Positions 7,953 through 21,082 of a DNA stretch of 64,000 nt are shown here, piece after piece; position 1 is the first letter of the stretch, and each line of letters begins with the position of its first letter. Both the position numbers and the translations under genes were made by a program. Source of the stretch: Caldilineaceae bacterium (lineage in GTDB: Bacteria; Chloroflexota; Anaerolineae; Caldilineales; Caldilineaceae). The DNA lies in contig JAJDTL010000036.1 of the NCBI GenBank assembly GCA_022827195.1, positions 1-64,000 of the forward strand, given 5' to 3'. A model generated the notes under the pieces. That model was not told the origin of the DNA and did no database searches. It saw only the letters and a list, made by a program, of their open reading frames with translations.

Positions 7953-9788
7953 TCAGGAGAGGGTCATGGCTTCCAGCTCGTCGATCATGTCGCGGATAAC
8001 ATCGAATCCGGCCTGCCAGAAGTTGGAGTCGGTCATGTCGATGCCGGCCGATTCCAGGATCTGCTGCGGGCGGGCGGAGCCGCCGGTTGCCAGCATGTTG
8101 AGGTAGCCGGGTTTGAAGGCGTTGCCCTCCTGCTGGTAACGGCGGTATAGGGAAAGGACGAGCAGCTGGCCGAAGCTGTAGGCGTAGCAGTAGAAAGGGG
8201 TATGGTAGATGTGGGGGATGCTGACCCACTCGTATTGGAACTCGTCGGGGAGCTCGACACTGTCGCCGAACTGCTCCTGCAGATTTTCCAGGTAGATGCG
8301 GTCCAGCTCCTGGGGTGAGGCGTTCCGGAGGATGGCATCGTGCGCCTCTTTTTCGAAGATTACGAAGAAGGCCTGCCGCATGACGGTGGCGTAGATGTCG
8401 TCGACGCTAGCGGCGAGGATCTCGCGGCGGACGAGCGGGTCCTTCTCCTCGGCGAGGAGCTGGTCGTTCATCACCATCTCGGCAAAGACGGAGGCGGTCT
8501 CGGCGAGGGGCAGCGATGAATGCTGGGTGAGGAGCGAGTGGTGCTCGGCCATCATGCTGTGGACGGCGTGGCCCAGTTCATGGGCGATCGTGGCGACATC
8601 GCGCACCTTGTTGGTGTAGTTGAGGAGCACGTAAGGGGTGATGCTTGGCAGGACGGTGGCACAGAAGGCGCCGGAGCGTTTGCCCTTGCGCACCTCGCTG
8701 TCGATGTGATTGTCGTCAAAGACGCGCTGGGCCTTGGCGGCGAAGTCGAGGTCGAAGCGTTTGAATGTGTCCAGGACAAGCTCGACCGCGTCCTCGTAAG
8801 GGACCTCGCGCGACGAGCCGGCCAACGGCGCGTAGATATCGTAGCGGCGCAGTTTTTCCATGCCCAGCCAGTTGGCCTTGAGCTCGAAGTAGCGTTGGAA
8901 GAGCGGCGCGTTGCGGCGGGCGACTTCGAGCAGCGCGTCGACCGCCTCAAGCGGGACGTCGTTAGTCAGGTTGCGGACGGCGATCGGCGAGTCGAAGCTG
9001 CGCAGCGTGACGTTCTCGTTATGCCAATCGCGCACGCGGTTGATGTAGATCTGTGCCAGGATCGGGGCCTCTTCTTTGTAGACGCTATGAATCGAACGGT
9101 AGGCGGCGGCGCGCATGTCGGGGTCGGAGGAGTATACGTAGGCCATGGCCTCGCCGCGTGTCATCCGCTTGACCTCGCCATCGACTTCGAGTTCGAACTC
9201 GAGGCGGTTTGTAAGCATCGTGTAGATGGTGATGAGCGCGTCGATTCCGTTAGTGTCCTTCACGTTGATAATCTGCTCCGAGTCCTCCTCCAGCATGTAG
9301 GGTTTGAAGAGCCGGAGCTCCTGCAGGTAGTGGCGAAAATCGGGGTGGTTGGCGGGATCGGGCAGGAGCGCTTCGGCGTCCTCGTCGTCGAGGCCCTTCC
9401 ACCAAAGACTGAAGAAGAGCATCCGGTTCTGCATTTCGGTCAACACCTGCTGCATGCGGTTGGAAAAGGTGAGGGCGTCCGGCGCCAGCGTGTCGGCGGA
9501 GAACCAGAGGCTGCCGTAGGCGCCGAGCCGGTAAAGCTGGGCGGTAATGTTCTCGTATCGCTGCAATGCTGACACCAGCGCGTGCGGCTCCATTTGCGGC
9601 GAGAGGTGATCGCGCAGCGCCTCGAACGCGGCGATGTCCTCTTCCACCTGGGCCAGGCTCTCTTCCACCGCGGCGGGGGAGGGGGTCGAGCCGGAACCGT
9701 TTGAATCTGGGTCGGCCGGAAGCAGGGCTGAGAGGTCCCAGCCGGACAGTTGATGCGTTGCTTGATTTTCCTGTGAGCGTACAGCCAT
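7953..9788 (-). CDS. pepF: Oligoendopeptidase F (M3 family)
   Basis: This 611-residue cytosolic zinc metallopeptidase cleaves oligopeptides. The catalytic HELGHAVH motif with its downstream Glu (the LAETASVFAEM segment) is intact, as are the N-terminal PepF domain and the C-terminal HIYHTPFYCYAYSFGQ signature. There is no signal peptide. The start is taken at ATG 9788 (MAVRSQENQ). The frame is open further upstream but only through the opposite reading of the aconitase 3' end. It follows acnA by 17 bases on the same strand, so the two are probably co-transcribed. Confidence 0.95.
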   Translation of the reverse strand: MAVRSQENQATHQLSGWDLSALLPADPDSNGSGSTPSPAAVEESLAQVEEDIAAFEALRDHLSPQMEPHALVSALQRYENITAQLYRLGAYGSLWFSADTLAPDALTFSNRMQQVLTEMQNRMLFFSLWWKGLDDEDAEALLPDPANHPDFRHYLQELRLFKPYMLEEDSEQIINVKDTNGIDALITIYTMLTNRLEFELEVDGEVKRMTRGEAMAYVYSSDPDMRAAAYRSIHSVYKEEAPILAQIYINRVRDWHNENVTLRSFDSPIAVRNLTNDVPLEAVDALLEVARRNAPLFQRYFELKANWLGMEKLRRYDIYAPLAGSSREVPYEDAVELVLDTFKRFDLDFAAKAQRVFDDNHIDSEVRKGKRSGAFCATVLPSITPYVLLNYTNKVRDVATIAHELGHAVHSMMAEHHSLLTQHSSLPLAETASVFAEMVMNDQLLAEEKDPLVRREILAASVDDIYATVMRQAFFVIFEKEAHDAILRNASPQELDRIYLENLQEQFGDSVELPDEFQYEWVSIPHIYHTPFYCYAYSFGQLLVLSLYRRYQQEGNAFKPGYLNMLATGGSARPQQILESAGIDMTDSNFWQAGFDVIRDMIDELEAMTLS

Positions 9789-9805
9789 TCGAAACGATTC
9801 CTTTG

Positions 9806-12571
<2,766 letters not shown>

Positions 12572-12730
12572 TTCGCCCTCCCGGGTGGCCGGCGCCGGTA
12601 GCAACGCGGCCATTCTTGATAAGCCAGCCTGAAAAGGGGCTTGCGGTGCTCTATGATACCCGTTGTGGCGTTGGAAGGCATAATTTTGGCGCGCAGAACG
12701 CGGGAATCTGGGCAGGGGATTGACAGGAAA

Positions 12731-12768
12731 TAGAGGAAAAAAAGGAAAGAAAAAGGCGCAGGCGCGCC
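12731..12768 (-). terminator. Intrinsic terminator after lipA
   Basis: On the minus strand a GGCGC/GCGCC hairpin (12755-12768) is followed by a long T-rich tract (complement of the A/G-rich run 12725-12754). It lies 210 bases beyond the lipA stop. The rest of the 12572-12978 gap shows no supported gene. Confidence 0.5.
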
Positions 12769-12978
12769 AGCTAATTCCGCGTTCTTAGGGTTTGGAATGG
12801 ATCGGCCTTGACCCGCGAGGAACTCTTTGACGCGGTTTCCTACCGCAGGTGCCGCGCCAGTTGAATGGAAAGTTGGGGTCGTAACGGTTTCCCTGGCGCG
12901 ACGCGGCCACTGGCGCTAAGCGGGTTGCTATGCACGTCGTGACGGGATAGGCGTCTGCCGGCGCGAAGCGATTCCGGC

Positions 12979-14067
12979 TCAACCACCAGGCTGGGCCGCG
13001 GTGTCCGCGCGCGGGCTGAGATGGGCCTGGCCGTCGGCGTGGTAGCTGCTGCGCACGAGCGGGCCGCACTCCATCCAGCGGAAACCGCGCTGCTCGCCCT
13101 CATCGCGCAGGCGGTCGAACTGCTCGGGCGTGTAATAGGCGACGATGGGCAGATGAAAGCGACTGGGCTGCAGGTACTGGCCGATGGTCATAATGTCGAC
13201 CTCGTGGGCGCGCAGGTCGTCCATCACGGTCAGAATCTCATCCCAGGTCTCGCCCAGCCCGATCATGATGCCCGATTTTGACAGGGTGAGCTGGTCCATC
13301 TGCTTGGCGCGTTGCAGGAGTTCAAGCGATCGGGTGTAGCGGGCCTGCGGCCGCACCGTCCTGTAAAGGCGGGCGACCGTTTCGGTGTTGTGGTTGAGTA
13401 TCTCCGGCTTGGCCTCCATCACGGTCTGGAGCGCAGCCCAGTCACCCTTGAAGTCGGGGATAAGCACCTCGATGGTGCAGCCGGGCTGCAGCCGTCGAAT
13501 CCAATGGATGCTTTCGGCGAAGACCCACGCGCCGCCGTCGGGCTGCTCATCGCGGTTGACACTCGTCAGTACCGCGTGATGCAGGTTCATGGCCTGAACG
13601 CTCTCGCCGATGCGGCGCGGCTCCTCGGGATCGAGCATTGCGGGGCGGCCGGTCTTGATCTTGCAGAAACCGCAGGAGCGTGTGCAGGTGTCCCCCATGA
13701 GCAGGAATGTGGCTGTGCCCCGTCCCCAACATTCGCCGATATTGGGGCAGAGCGCCTCCTCGCAGACGGTATTCAGACTCTTTCCCCGAAAAAGCTGTTT
13801 AAGTTCTCGAAAGCGGGGCGTATCGGGCGAGCGTACGCGCAGCCAGGAGGGACGGCGCCCGCGGGTTAGCTGGCCCGGCCCACTGTTATCGGCCCCACTG
13901 TTATCGGCATTGACCTGCAGCGGCGTAGTGCCGGTCCCCCCTTTCGAAGTGCCGGCCACTTCAGTGCCTTGGGGACCCGAACCGGAAGGACGCGCCGGGA
14001 CCGGTTCGATACGGACTGTGCCGAGTTCGTTTTCTTCGATTTGCAGCGCTACCGGTTCTCTTTTCAT
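12979..14067 (-). CDS. lipA: Lipoyl synthase
   Basis: This radical-SAM enzyme inserts two sulfurs into octanoyl groups on lipoyl-dependent enzymes. It has the auxiliary cluster motif [12 protein letters not shown] and the radical-SAM motif CTRSCGFC (within about residues 100-135), then the typical [12 protein letters not shown] and [13 protein letters not shown] stretches. The protein has 362 residues. Roughly the first 70 form a low-complexity extension containing a short repeated ADNSG unit, which the family normally lacks, so a later start is possible. No lipB or GcvH gene is adjacent. It lies 51 bases downstream of a membrane protein gene on the same strand. Confidence 0.94.
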   Translation of the reverse strand: MKREPVALQIEENELGTVRIEPVPARPSGSGPQGTEVAGTSKGGTGTTPLQVNADNSGADNSGPGQLTRGRRPSWLRVRSPDTPRFRELKQLFRGKSLNTVCEEALCPNIGECWGRGTATFLLMGDTCTRSCGFCKIKTGRPAMLDPEEPRRIGESVQAMNLHHAVLTSVNRDEQPDGGAWVFAESIHWIRRLQPGCTIEVLIPDFKGDWAALQTVMEAKPEILNHNTETVARLYRTVRPQARYTRSLELLQRAKQMDQLTLSKSGIMIGLGETWDEILTVMDDLRAHEVDIMTIGQYLQPSRFHLPIVAYYTPEQFDRLRDEGEQRGFRWMECGPLVRSSYHADGQAHLSPRADTAAQPGG

Positions 14068-14118
14068 AGTTGGTTGCGATAAGCGGCAGCAGGCCCCCGC
14101 CCGCCAGCGGGATGACAG

Positions 14119-15621
14119 CTATTCCATCTCATTGCTATCCTCTTCGATATGTACTGTAGCGACGGCCAGGCCAATAAACAGCCAAAAGACAACGGTCATG
14201 TGGGGATAGGTCAGGTTGAACCAGTAGTGATCGCCGATTCCACTGACAAGGGCGCCCAGAATCCCGCCGCAGAAGCCGAGGAGCAGCGCTTCCCGCTCGG
14301 TTGCGACGCCGGCGCGCCAAGCCCTCAGAAAGACAACGAAAAAGGCTGCCATGATGAGCAGAAAGAGCACGAGACCTGTGATACCCATATTTTCGGCCAC
14401 GGTCAGGTAGAACATGCTGACGCCGAGATAGATGTCGATATCGGGCACGCCCGAAAAACCGACGCCGAAAAGGGGATAGCGGTCGATCAGGATGAAGGCG
14501 TCCTTGTATTCACCGAGACGCATCTGCGTCGCGAGGTCCTCTCCGGTAAACCCTTCTATCACGCGGACCACATAGTCCTGAGTCTGAGGCAAAAGAAAAA
14601 AGGCGAGGCCAAATACGGCGCCGACTGGAAGCAGGCGGCGGTATTTGAGCAGAGCCGGTACGGAGAGCGCCGCAATCATGCCGAACAAGGCCGAGCGGCT
14701 GTAGGTCCAATAGAGGGCAAGGACTACTGTGGCGAAAGCCAGCGCGCTCAGCCACTTAGGGAAGAGCGGGCGCGGAGAGAGGATTTGCGGACCGATGACG
14801 GCTGCGGCCAGGAGCATCATTCCGCCGAGGACGTTGGGGTCCACCGCGGTACCGATGGCGCGCATTGTGCCGTCGGGGTCGTCTTCAATCCAGCGGAGGG
14901 CGCCGGCGCCGCCGGGATATTCGAAACGGGCGAGTTGGTTGAGCGCGCGAACGGTCCACTCCTCGGGGATGACATAGAACAGCACCGCGATTGAGCCGCA
15001 GGCCCAGGCGGCAAGAACCAGCCAGCGGGTTATCCAATTCAGGTCGGACTGTGTGCGAACGGTGTTAATGACGACGAAGAAGAGGCCGATGCCGAGCAGG
15101 ATTTCACCAAAGCGGCGGATGATGGTGGTCGTGGGACGGCTGTGTGCCGTACCGAAGACAAAGCTGAAGACTGCCATGATCATAAAGAGGCCGACCAGCA
15201 GGCCGATGGGTGAGATGACGATTCGGCGGGCGGATCCGGCCAACGACCTGCCGGTCGTCGACAGTCGCGGGTAGGCCGGGTCGGCTGTTACCAGTTTGAG
15301 CAGCCAGGCGAAGACGAGCACGCCCAGCGCGGCGTCGAGGAAGGTGGGCCTGAAGCCGAGCCGAAAGGGCAGGCTGGCGAAGGGCAAGATATAGAGGACG
15401 CCCAGGAGCGCCACATAACCCCAGTTCGTATCGTACAGGATCAGGGCGCCGGCGACGATGACGGCGGCAAAGGCAAGGGCGATTAGCGGGCCGACAATGC
15501 CGATCAGGAGGGCGATCGCGAGGGCGCTGGCTGCGAGCAGGAGGGAGATTGCGCTGCGCCGCACGAGCGGTTGCGTCGAGAGCAAAGTGCCGGAAACAAT
15601 GCTGTAGGCCGACTGAATCAT
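14119..15621 (-). CDS. O-antigen ligase / polymerase-like membrane protein
   Basis: This protein of about 500 residues has some ten to twelve hydrophobic segments. A large loop precedes the YSRSALFG segment, a typical signature of the Wzy_C/O-antigen ligase family (PF04932), and a [12 protein letters not shown] stretch lies in the later periplasmic loop. Such proteins join or polymerise surface glycans at the outer face of the cytoplasmic membrane. No other glycan genes lie nearby, so the substrate cannot be inferred. The start at ATG 15621 is preferred to an upstream in-frame codon because the membrane part begins directly after it. Confidence 0.75.
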   Translation of the reverse strand: MIQSAYSIVSGTLLSTQPLVRRSAISLLLAASALAIALLIGIVGPLIALAFAAVIVAGALILYDTNWGYVALLGVLYILPFASLPFRLGFRPTFLDAALGVLVFAWLLKLVTADPAYPRLSTTGRSLAGSARRIVISPIGLLVGLFMIMAVFSFVFGTAHSRPTTTIIRRFGEILLGIGLFFVVINTVRTQSDLNWITRWLVLAAWACGSIAVLFYVIPEEWTVRALNQLARFEYPGGAGALRWIEDDPDGTMRAIGTAVDPNVLGGMMLLAAAVIGPQILSPRPLFPKWLSALAFATVVLALYWTYSRSALFGMIAALSVPALLKYRRLLPVGAVFGLAFFLLPQTQDYVVRVIEGFTGEDLATQMRLGEYKDAFILIDRYPLFGVGFSGVPDIDIYLGVSMFYLTVAENMGITGLVLFLLIMAAFFVVFLRAWRAGVATEREALLLGFCGGILGALVSGIGDHYWFNLTYPHMTVVFWLFIGLAVATVHIEEDSNEME

Positions 15622-15826
15622 GGCTGATAGTATACCACAGGGCAGGTATGTAGATCGCAAACAGATCGCCGGTTGCAGGGCGGTCTTGGCTGATTCCGGC
15701 GGCGAGGAGTTGGAGAGTCTCCAGGGCGAAATGTCATCCCCTGTTTCAGTTGGGAGAACGGGGTTGAACTGTTAGAATTCAGTACAGAATCTGCTTGTTC
15801 GGCCCTTCCATTTGGAACAGACTGAG

Positions 15827-17536
15827 ATGAGCGAAGCGGAGCAGAAGCGGAGTGGAAGTACGGAAGACATCGTTGTCGCGGCAAACGATTTGGCGTTGAT
15901 CGATCGCTATCGGGATGAGCCGGCGCCGCTGCTGCCTATCCTGCACGCGTTCCACAACCGGGACGGCTACCTCGGGGCGACTGCCATCGAAGCGATCGGC
16001 AAGGCGTTGCGCATTCCGCTGGCCGATCTGTATGGGACCGTCACTTTTTATCACCACTTTGCGCGCGAAGAGGGCGGCTTGCAGAGGCCGCGCGTTTGCA
16101 CCGGCCCGATCTGCTGTCAGCGGGGTGCGCTTGAGGTATTGAATGGCCTGGAAGGCGCAGAGGAGATGCCGTGCGCCGGTCGATGCGACGACCCGGTGCC
16201 GGTGCTGATCGGAGAAGATACCTTCGTGGTGAGCGCTCCGTTTCAGACGCTCCAGCGGCGCACTTCCTCACCGCTGCCGGTGCCGAACCCGGGCGGCCTG
16301 GAGGAATGCGTCTTCGGCGCGATTCGCGAGCCTGGGCGGGCAACGCTGGCAGGGTACCGGCGGAGCGGCGGCTACGGTGCGTTGACGCGGGCCTTGCAAG
16401 AGATGAAGCCGACCGAGGTGATCGACGTTTTGAAGGCGTCGAAGCTGGCCGGTCGCGGCGGCGCAGGCTTCCCAACCGGCATGAAATGGCAGTTTGTACG
16501 CGAGGCCGCGGGCGGGCCGAAGAGCGTTGTGTGTAATGCAGACGAAGGCGAACCGGGCTGTTTCAAGGACCGTGCATTGATGGACCATGACCCGCTTGCC
16601 TTGATCGAAGGGATGACGCTGGCGGGATATGCAATGGGCGCGCCGCGCGGATTTCTGTATCTCCGCTACGAATACCCCGAGACGTACAAGCGGTTGGAAC
16701 AAGCAATGGCGGAGGCCGAGACGGCGGGGCTGCTAGGGGAGAGCATTCTCGGGACCGACTTCAGTTTTCGAATCTATCTGCGGCGCGGCGCGGGGGCCTA
16801 CATCTGCGGCGAAGAGACGTCTCTGCTCAATAGCCTGGAGGGCAAACATCCCTTCCCGCGCAACCGCCCGCCCTATCCCACGACACATGGCTTTGAGAAC
16901 CTACCGACGGCAGTTAACAATGTGGAAACGCTGTGCGCGGCACCGCAGATTTTGCGTCGGGGCGCCGACTGGTACGAAAGCTTAGGGTTGGGCGAACACG
17001 CGGGCACCAAGGTGATCAGCCTTTCGGGAGATGTTCAGCGGCCGGGCAACTACGAGGTTCCCTTCGGGCTGGCCTTGCGCACGCTGCTGTATGAGTGGGC
17101 GGGTGGTCCGCTGCCAGGACGCAAATTTCAGGCGGCGACGATGGCGGGGCTATCGGGCGGCTTTCTGGGTCGGGAAGCGATCGAAAGTGTCACGCTCGAC
17201 GAGCCGAGCATCCGGGGAGCGGGTTCGATGCTGGGCGCAGGCGGCATCATGATCTTCGACGACAGCCGCGACATTGTCGAGATGGCGCGCCAGGCAATGG
17301 CCTTTTTTGCGCACGAGAGCTGCGGCAAATGTTTTCCCTGCCGCATCGGAACGCAGAGGCTGCTGGAGCGGCTTTCCGGCGGCGGCCCCGAGAGGCTGGA
17401 GGCGTGGCAGCAGGAGGTGCGCGACATTGGCGAAGTGCTGGAGTTGAGCGCCTGTGGTCTGGGTGTGGCCGCGGGCTTTGTGAGCGAAAGCTTGTTGAAC
17501 AACTTCCCCCAGCAAGTGGCGGCGTTCCGGCCGTGA
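15827..17536 (+). CDS. NAD-dependent formate dehydrogenase, NuoE-NuoF fused diaphorase subunit
   Basis: Residues about 10-165 are NuoE-like, a thioredoxin-fold [2Fe-2S] domain with CTGPIC and a later CAGRC. Residues about 190-569 are NuoF-like, with GRGGAGFPTG and NADEGEPG for FMN and NAD(H) binding, the GAYICGEETSLL stretch, and the [4Fe-4S] motif ESCGKCFPCR with a distal Cys in SACGLG. It would pass electrons between formate oxidation and NAD+. In most relatives NuoE and NuoF are separate genes; fusion is known in some soluble formate dehydrogenases and hydrogenases. It is first in an operon with the genes at 17637 and 18379. The ATG at 15827 is preferred over TTG at 15812; no strong ribosome-binding site is visible. 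Confidence 0.9.
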   Translation: MSEAEQKRSGSTEDIVVAANDLALIDRYRDEPAPLLPILHAFHNRDGYLGATAIEAIGKALRIPLADLYGTVTFYHHFAREEGGLQRPRVCTGPICCQRGALEVLNGLEGAEEMPCAGRCDDPVPVLIGEDTFVVSAPFQTLQRRTSSPLPVPNPGGLEECVFGAIREPGRATLAGYRRSGGYGALTRALQEMKPTEVIDVLKASKLAGRGGAGFPTGMKWQFVREAAGGPKSVVCNADEGEPGCFKDRALMDHDPLALIEGMTLAGYAMGAPRGFLYLRYEYPETYKRLEQAMAEAETAGLLGESILGTDFSFRIYLRRGAGAYICGEETSLLNSLEGKHPFPRNRPPYPTTHGFENLPTAVNNVETLCAAPQILRRGADWYESLGLGEHAGTKVISLSGDVQRPGNYEVPFGLALRTLLYEWAGGPLPGRKFQAATMAGLSGGFLGREAIESVTLDEPSIRGAGSMLGAGGIMIFDDSRDIVEMARQAMAFFAHESCGKCFPCRIGTQRLLERLSGGGPERLEAWQQEVRDIGEVLELSACGLGVAAGFVSESLLNNFPQQVAAFRP

Positions 17537-17636
17537 CCCCGCCTGCCGGTGCATTGGAGCGATGAACGGCCGGCTCCCTAAGATCCGAACAGGGAAGACC
17601 TGGCTTCGCCTTTTAACGAATGATGGAAACTGACCA

Positions 17637-18323
17637 ATGCAGTCCGAGAATCTGAACGGGCGGGGGCCCACAATAACGCTCGACGGGGAAGAGGTCGGGT
17701 TTGTGCCGGGCGAATCGGTATACGAAGTGGCGACGCGTGCGGGGAAGGCGGTACCGACACTCTGCTATGACCCGCGGCTGGAGGCGTTTGGCAGCTGCCG
17801 GTTGTGCGTTGTGGAGGTGGCAGGCCAGCGCGTGCCGGTGGCTTCCTGCACGACACTGGCGGCGGATGGGATGGAGGTTACAACGGCTTCGGCCGATATC
17901 GAGAGGCTGCGCCGCACGCTGCTGGAGCTGGTCGCCTCGGAAAACCGCGAAGTGAAGGTAGACCCGCTGCGGGGCATTGCGTCGCAGGAGCTAACAACGC
18001 TCGTTGAGCGCTATGGGGCATGCCGCGGGCGATTTGACGGCGCGCAGTCGGGTCGAACCCGGGCGGACGACGGCAACCCGTTCATCCTGCGTGACTATGA
18101 TCTGTGCATCTCTTGCTATCGCTGCGTGCGCGTGTGCGCGGAGCAGGAGGGGGACTACGCAATCAGCGTCGCCAACCGGGGTTTCGCGACGCAGATCACG
18201 GTTGAGTTCGGCGGCCACCTACGCGACTCGGCCTGCACGTTTTGCGGCCAGTGTGTGCAGACCTGTCCTACCGGCGCGCTGGCGGACAAGAAGGCGCTGC
18301 GCTTCGCCGAGAACGGCGGATAG
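17637..18323 (+). CDS. Formate dehydrogenase electron-transfer subunit (NuoG N-terminal-like, HoxU-like)
   Basis: This 228-residue protein carries a plant-type [2Fe-2S] domain (Cys in LCYDPRL, GSCRLC and VASC) and a C-terminal pair of [4Fe-4S] motifs (CISCYRCVRVC, CTFCGQCVQTC). It would carry electrons between the catalytic subunit and the fused diaphorase. In many NAD-linked enzymes this part is the N-terminus of the catalytic subunit, but here it is a separate gene. The middle region, where NuoG-like proteins hold the His-Cys3 cluster, has no His or Cys (segment ASENREVKVDPLRG). That cluster is therefore absent. The gene lies 100 bases after the diaphorase gene and 55 before fdhA. Confidence 0.88.
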   Translation: MQSENLNGRGPTITLDGEEVGFVPGESVYEVATRAGKAVPTLCYDPRLEAFGSCRLCVVEVAGQRVPVASCTTLAADGMEVTTASADIERLRRTLLELVASENREVKVDPLRGIASQELTTLVERYGACRGRFDGAQSGRTRADDGNPFILRDYDLCISCYRCVRVCAEQEGDYAISVANRGFATQITVEFGGHLRDSACTFCGQCVQTCPTGALADKKALRFAENGG

Positions 18324-18378
18324 CGCGACGAGTTAACTGCGGGATGGCGCAGGCCCTCCCGGCTGAAAGGAAGGATCG

Positions 18379-20457
18379 ATGGAAACAACGGCTGCTGCGA
18401 CAAAGACGACCCGAACGATCTGCGGATATTGCGGTGTCGGCTGCTCGTTGGACCTGTTGACGCGGGACAATCGCATCATCGCGGTACAACCCGCGTTCGA
18501 CGGCCCGGCAAATGCCGGCGCGCTGTGCGTCAAGGGGCAGTTCGCTTACGACTACGTGCATCACCCGGACAGGCTGGAGCATCCCCTGGTGCGCGGGGAG
18601 GACGGTCAGCTGCGGCGCGCGAGCTGGGAAGAGGCGCTGGCGCGGTCCGCGCAGGGCTTCATCGATGTCCTTGAAAAACACGGGCGCCGCGCGGTCTATG
18701 GTGTGGCGTCGGGGCGGACGCCGAGCGAAGCGAACTACATGATGCAGAAGTTCATCCGCGTGGGGTTCGGGACGAACTATATCGACAACTGCAGCCGTGC
18801 TTGACACGCCCCTACGGTCGCCGGTCTGGCGGCAACAATCGGACGGGGGGCGATGTCGAATCCGCTGGCGGACATGGAGAAGCCGGATGTAATTTTCTGC
18901 ATCGGCACGAACATGACCGAGGCACACCCGGTGGCGGCGACGCGTCTCAAAAAGGCGCTGGCGCGGGGAGCCAAGATGATCGTCGCCGATCCACGGCGCA
19001 TCCGGCTGGCCGAGATGGCCGATCTCTATCTGCCGATTCGCGTGGGCAGCGATACCGCGCTGCTGCTGGGCATGGCGCATGTGATCGTTCGGGAGGGCCT
19101 GATCGACCGCAAGTTCATCGCGACGCGGACCGAAGGCTACGAGGCGCTGGTGGACCACCTGCAGGAGAAGACGCCTGTCTGGGCCGAGAGCATAACAGGC
19201 GTGCCCGCCGACAAGATCGAAGAGGCGGCGATTCTCTACGGGGCGAGCGACAAAGCCGCGATCTACTATACCTTGGGCATCACCGAGCACATCTGCGGCG
19301 TTGAAAATGTTCAGAGCCTGTGCAACCTGGCGCTGCTGACGGGCAATTTCGGACGCGAGGGAACCGGCGTCAACCCGATGCGCGGGCAGAACAACATCCA
19401 GGGGGCGGGCGACAGCGGCGCGCTGCCCAACAACTACGCCGGCTTCCAGCCGGTGACAGAGCCGGGGAATCAGGCCAAGTTTGAAAGGGCCTACGGCCGC
19501 AGGATCGACCTGCAAAATGGGATTACGAAAGTGACGGCGCTGGAGCAGTGCGGGGACACAGTCTTCGCCATGCTGATCAACGGCGAAAACACCGTCGTTT
19601 CGGACCCGGACCAGGAGCATTGCATCCACGCTTTGCAGAGCCTGGAGCACTTGGTCGTGATCGACATCTTTCTGACCGAGACCGCGGAGCTGGCCGACGT
19701 TGTGCTGCCGGCGACCTCTTGGGCGGAGACGGACGGCCACTTCACCAATACGGAGCGGCGCATTCAGCGGGTGCGTAAGGCCGTCGACCCGCCGGGCGAG
19801 GCCAGACCGGACTGGTGGATCATCAGCCAGCTGGGGCAGCGCATGGGACTGGCCGGGTTCGACTACGACTCGCCGGTTCCAATCTTCAACGAACTGTGCG
19901 AGCTTTCGCCGATCTACTACGGCGTCGACTGGGAGCTGGCCGACAACGGAGAATATCAGTGGCCTATCCCCTACCGCGGCCATCCCGGAACGCCGCGTCT
20001 GCACGAGGACGAGTTTATCAACGGTCGCGGCAAGTTCAGTTTCACGGACTACCGCGATCCTGCGGAGACAATCGACGGGGAGTTCCCGCTGTGGCTGACG
20101 ACGGGGCGGCGCCTGGAAAGCTACCATACGCGCACGCAGACGGGACGCTCGGACGGCATAAACGAGCTGCTGCCGGAGGAGACGCTGGAGGTGCATCCGG
20201 CGGATGCCGCCCGCTACGGGCTGCGCGACGGCGGCTGGGCGCAGATAAGCAGCCGACGGGGCGCGGTGGAGGTGCGCGTGGAGGCGACCAGGCGCTCCCC
20301 GGAGGGGACGGTGTTCGCGAGCTTCTCGTTTGCCGACGTGCCGATCAATGTCCTGACCGGGTCCGGCTACGACCCTATCACGCATACAGCGGAGCTGAAG
20401 GTGTGCCCGGTGCGGGTTGAACCGATTGCAGAGCGAATGCCTGCGGCGGCGGATTGA
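18379..20457 (+). CDS. fdhA: Formate dehydrogenase catalytic subunit, selenocysteine-containing
   Basis: This 692-residue molybdopterin oxidoreductase oxidises formate to CO2. The N-terminal [4Fe-4S] motif is CGYCGVGC with a later Cys in GALCVKG. An in-frame TGA at codon 142 (18802-18804) sits exactly where the Sec/Cys ligand of Mo or W belongs: NCSRA-U-HAPTVAGLA. Both flanks lie in the same frame and align without a gap to FdhF-type enzymes. A SECIS-like hairpin follows directly. The C-terminal molydopterin-dinucleotide-binding domain is complete. The start ATG has AAGGAAGG upstream. Gene callers would split it at 18804. Selenocysteine insertion needs selA/selB/selC/selD elsewhere in the genome; none is in this window. 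Confidence 0.93.
18802..18840 (+). promoter_or_regulatory. SECIS-like element for UGA recoding
   Basis: Starting 13 bases after the TGA, GTCGCC (18817-18822) and GGCGGC (18828-18833) form a six-pair stem (one U-G) closing the loop GGTCT (18823-18827). The loop sequence GGUCU and its 18-base distance from the UGA are the same as in the Escherichia coli fdhF SECIS as I recall it. SelB would bind here and deliver Sec-tRNA. Confidence 0.9.
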
Positions 20458-20566
20458 GACGCCGCAGAACAGTTGGATTCAGGCGGAGAAACAGGGTCCG
20501 ACTGCCGAGAGGGCCGGGCGTGTCTTCCGGTTGCGCGGTCATGCCGGATCCTGAAAATCAGTTGCA

Positions 20567-20935
20567 ATGAATTCCCCTTTCGGCCCACTGCTGGACCCTT
20601 ACCAGGACTAACTGCCAGAGTTTTTCCTGGAGCAGCATCTCTGCCCGGCCGATGCGGACTATGGAATCGTGTTGGGAGGGCAGATGCAGACCATCTCGCG
20701 TCGCCCGGCTTGGCTTTACCCCGTTTTCTGGCTCCAGTCGAAGTGGGACCTGTTCTTTCCTGAAACGGGTCAGGACGTTCCTGCCCCCCTCACCATCTCC
20801 CCTGGACGCAATCAGGCAGGTGAAGCGATTCAGGTCCAGGAGCACGGCATTTTTTCCAAACCGTGTATGCCGCCGCTACCGCCCGCCCATTGGTGGGCGG
20901 CGCGATTCCCTCACCGAGACATTCAGATCGTCCTG
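20567..20935 (+). pseudogene. Degenerate DUF4166-like gene remnant
   Basis: From ATG 20567 the frame reads MNSPFGPLLDPYQD, then an in-frame TAA (20609-20611), then continues with LPEFFLEQHL, GIVLGGQMQTI, a WLYPVFWLQSKWDLFFPETG stretch and DVPAPLTI. These features (GxMxxI followed by W/FPE-S/T-GxxVP) fit DUF4166 proteins. Around 20850 the similarity moves to the next frame, with STAFFPNRVCRRY resembling the family's RTFxFP-VRRF step. The remainder is missing. One stop and one frameshift make it a pseudogene. The family assignment is from memory of the motif pattern. Confidence 0.45.
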
Positions 20936-21082
20936 GTAGAGTTGGCAGGAAAGATACTTGGACCGATTGGGTTTGTTTGGGCGCTGGCAAACGGCAGCTT
21001 GCCCGCCCCATTTGGATGGACAATCCTGACGAACGAAATGACCTGGTGGCCGGTCTACGCGCTGTGCTTGAAGGACGTGGCC
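20924..21082 (+). pseudogene. Fragment of a small membrane protein
   Basis: Frame 2 encodes a stretch with two hydrophobic parts: VELAGKILGPIGFVWAL, then FGWTILTNEMTWWPVYALCL. The aromatic GWTILTN...WW signature resembles small integral-membrane proteins I have seen in related genomes, but I cannot name a family. No ribosome-binding site or clean start is visible and the upstream part is decayed, so this is probably a second remnant in the same space. Confidence 0.3.

Noticed and set aside
18379..18804. Short separate gene ending at TGA, followed by a second gene from 18853
   Set aside because: The two frames are the same, join at the Sec position of formate dehydrogenase and are bridged by coding sequence with a SECIS-like hairpin. 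It is one gene.
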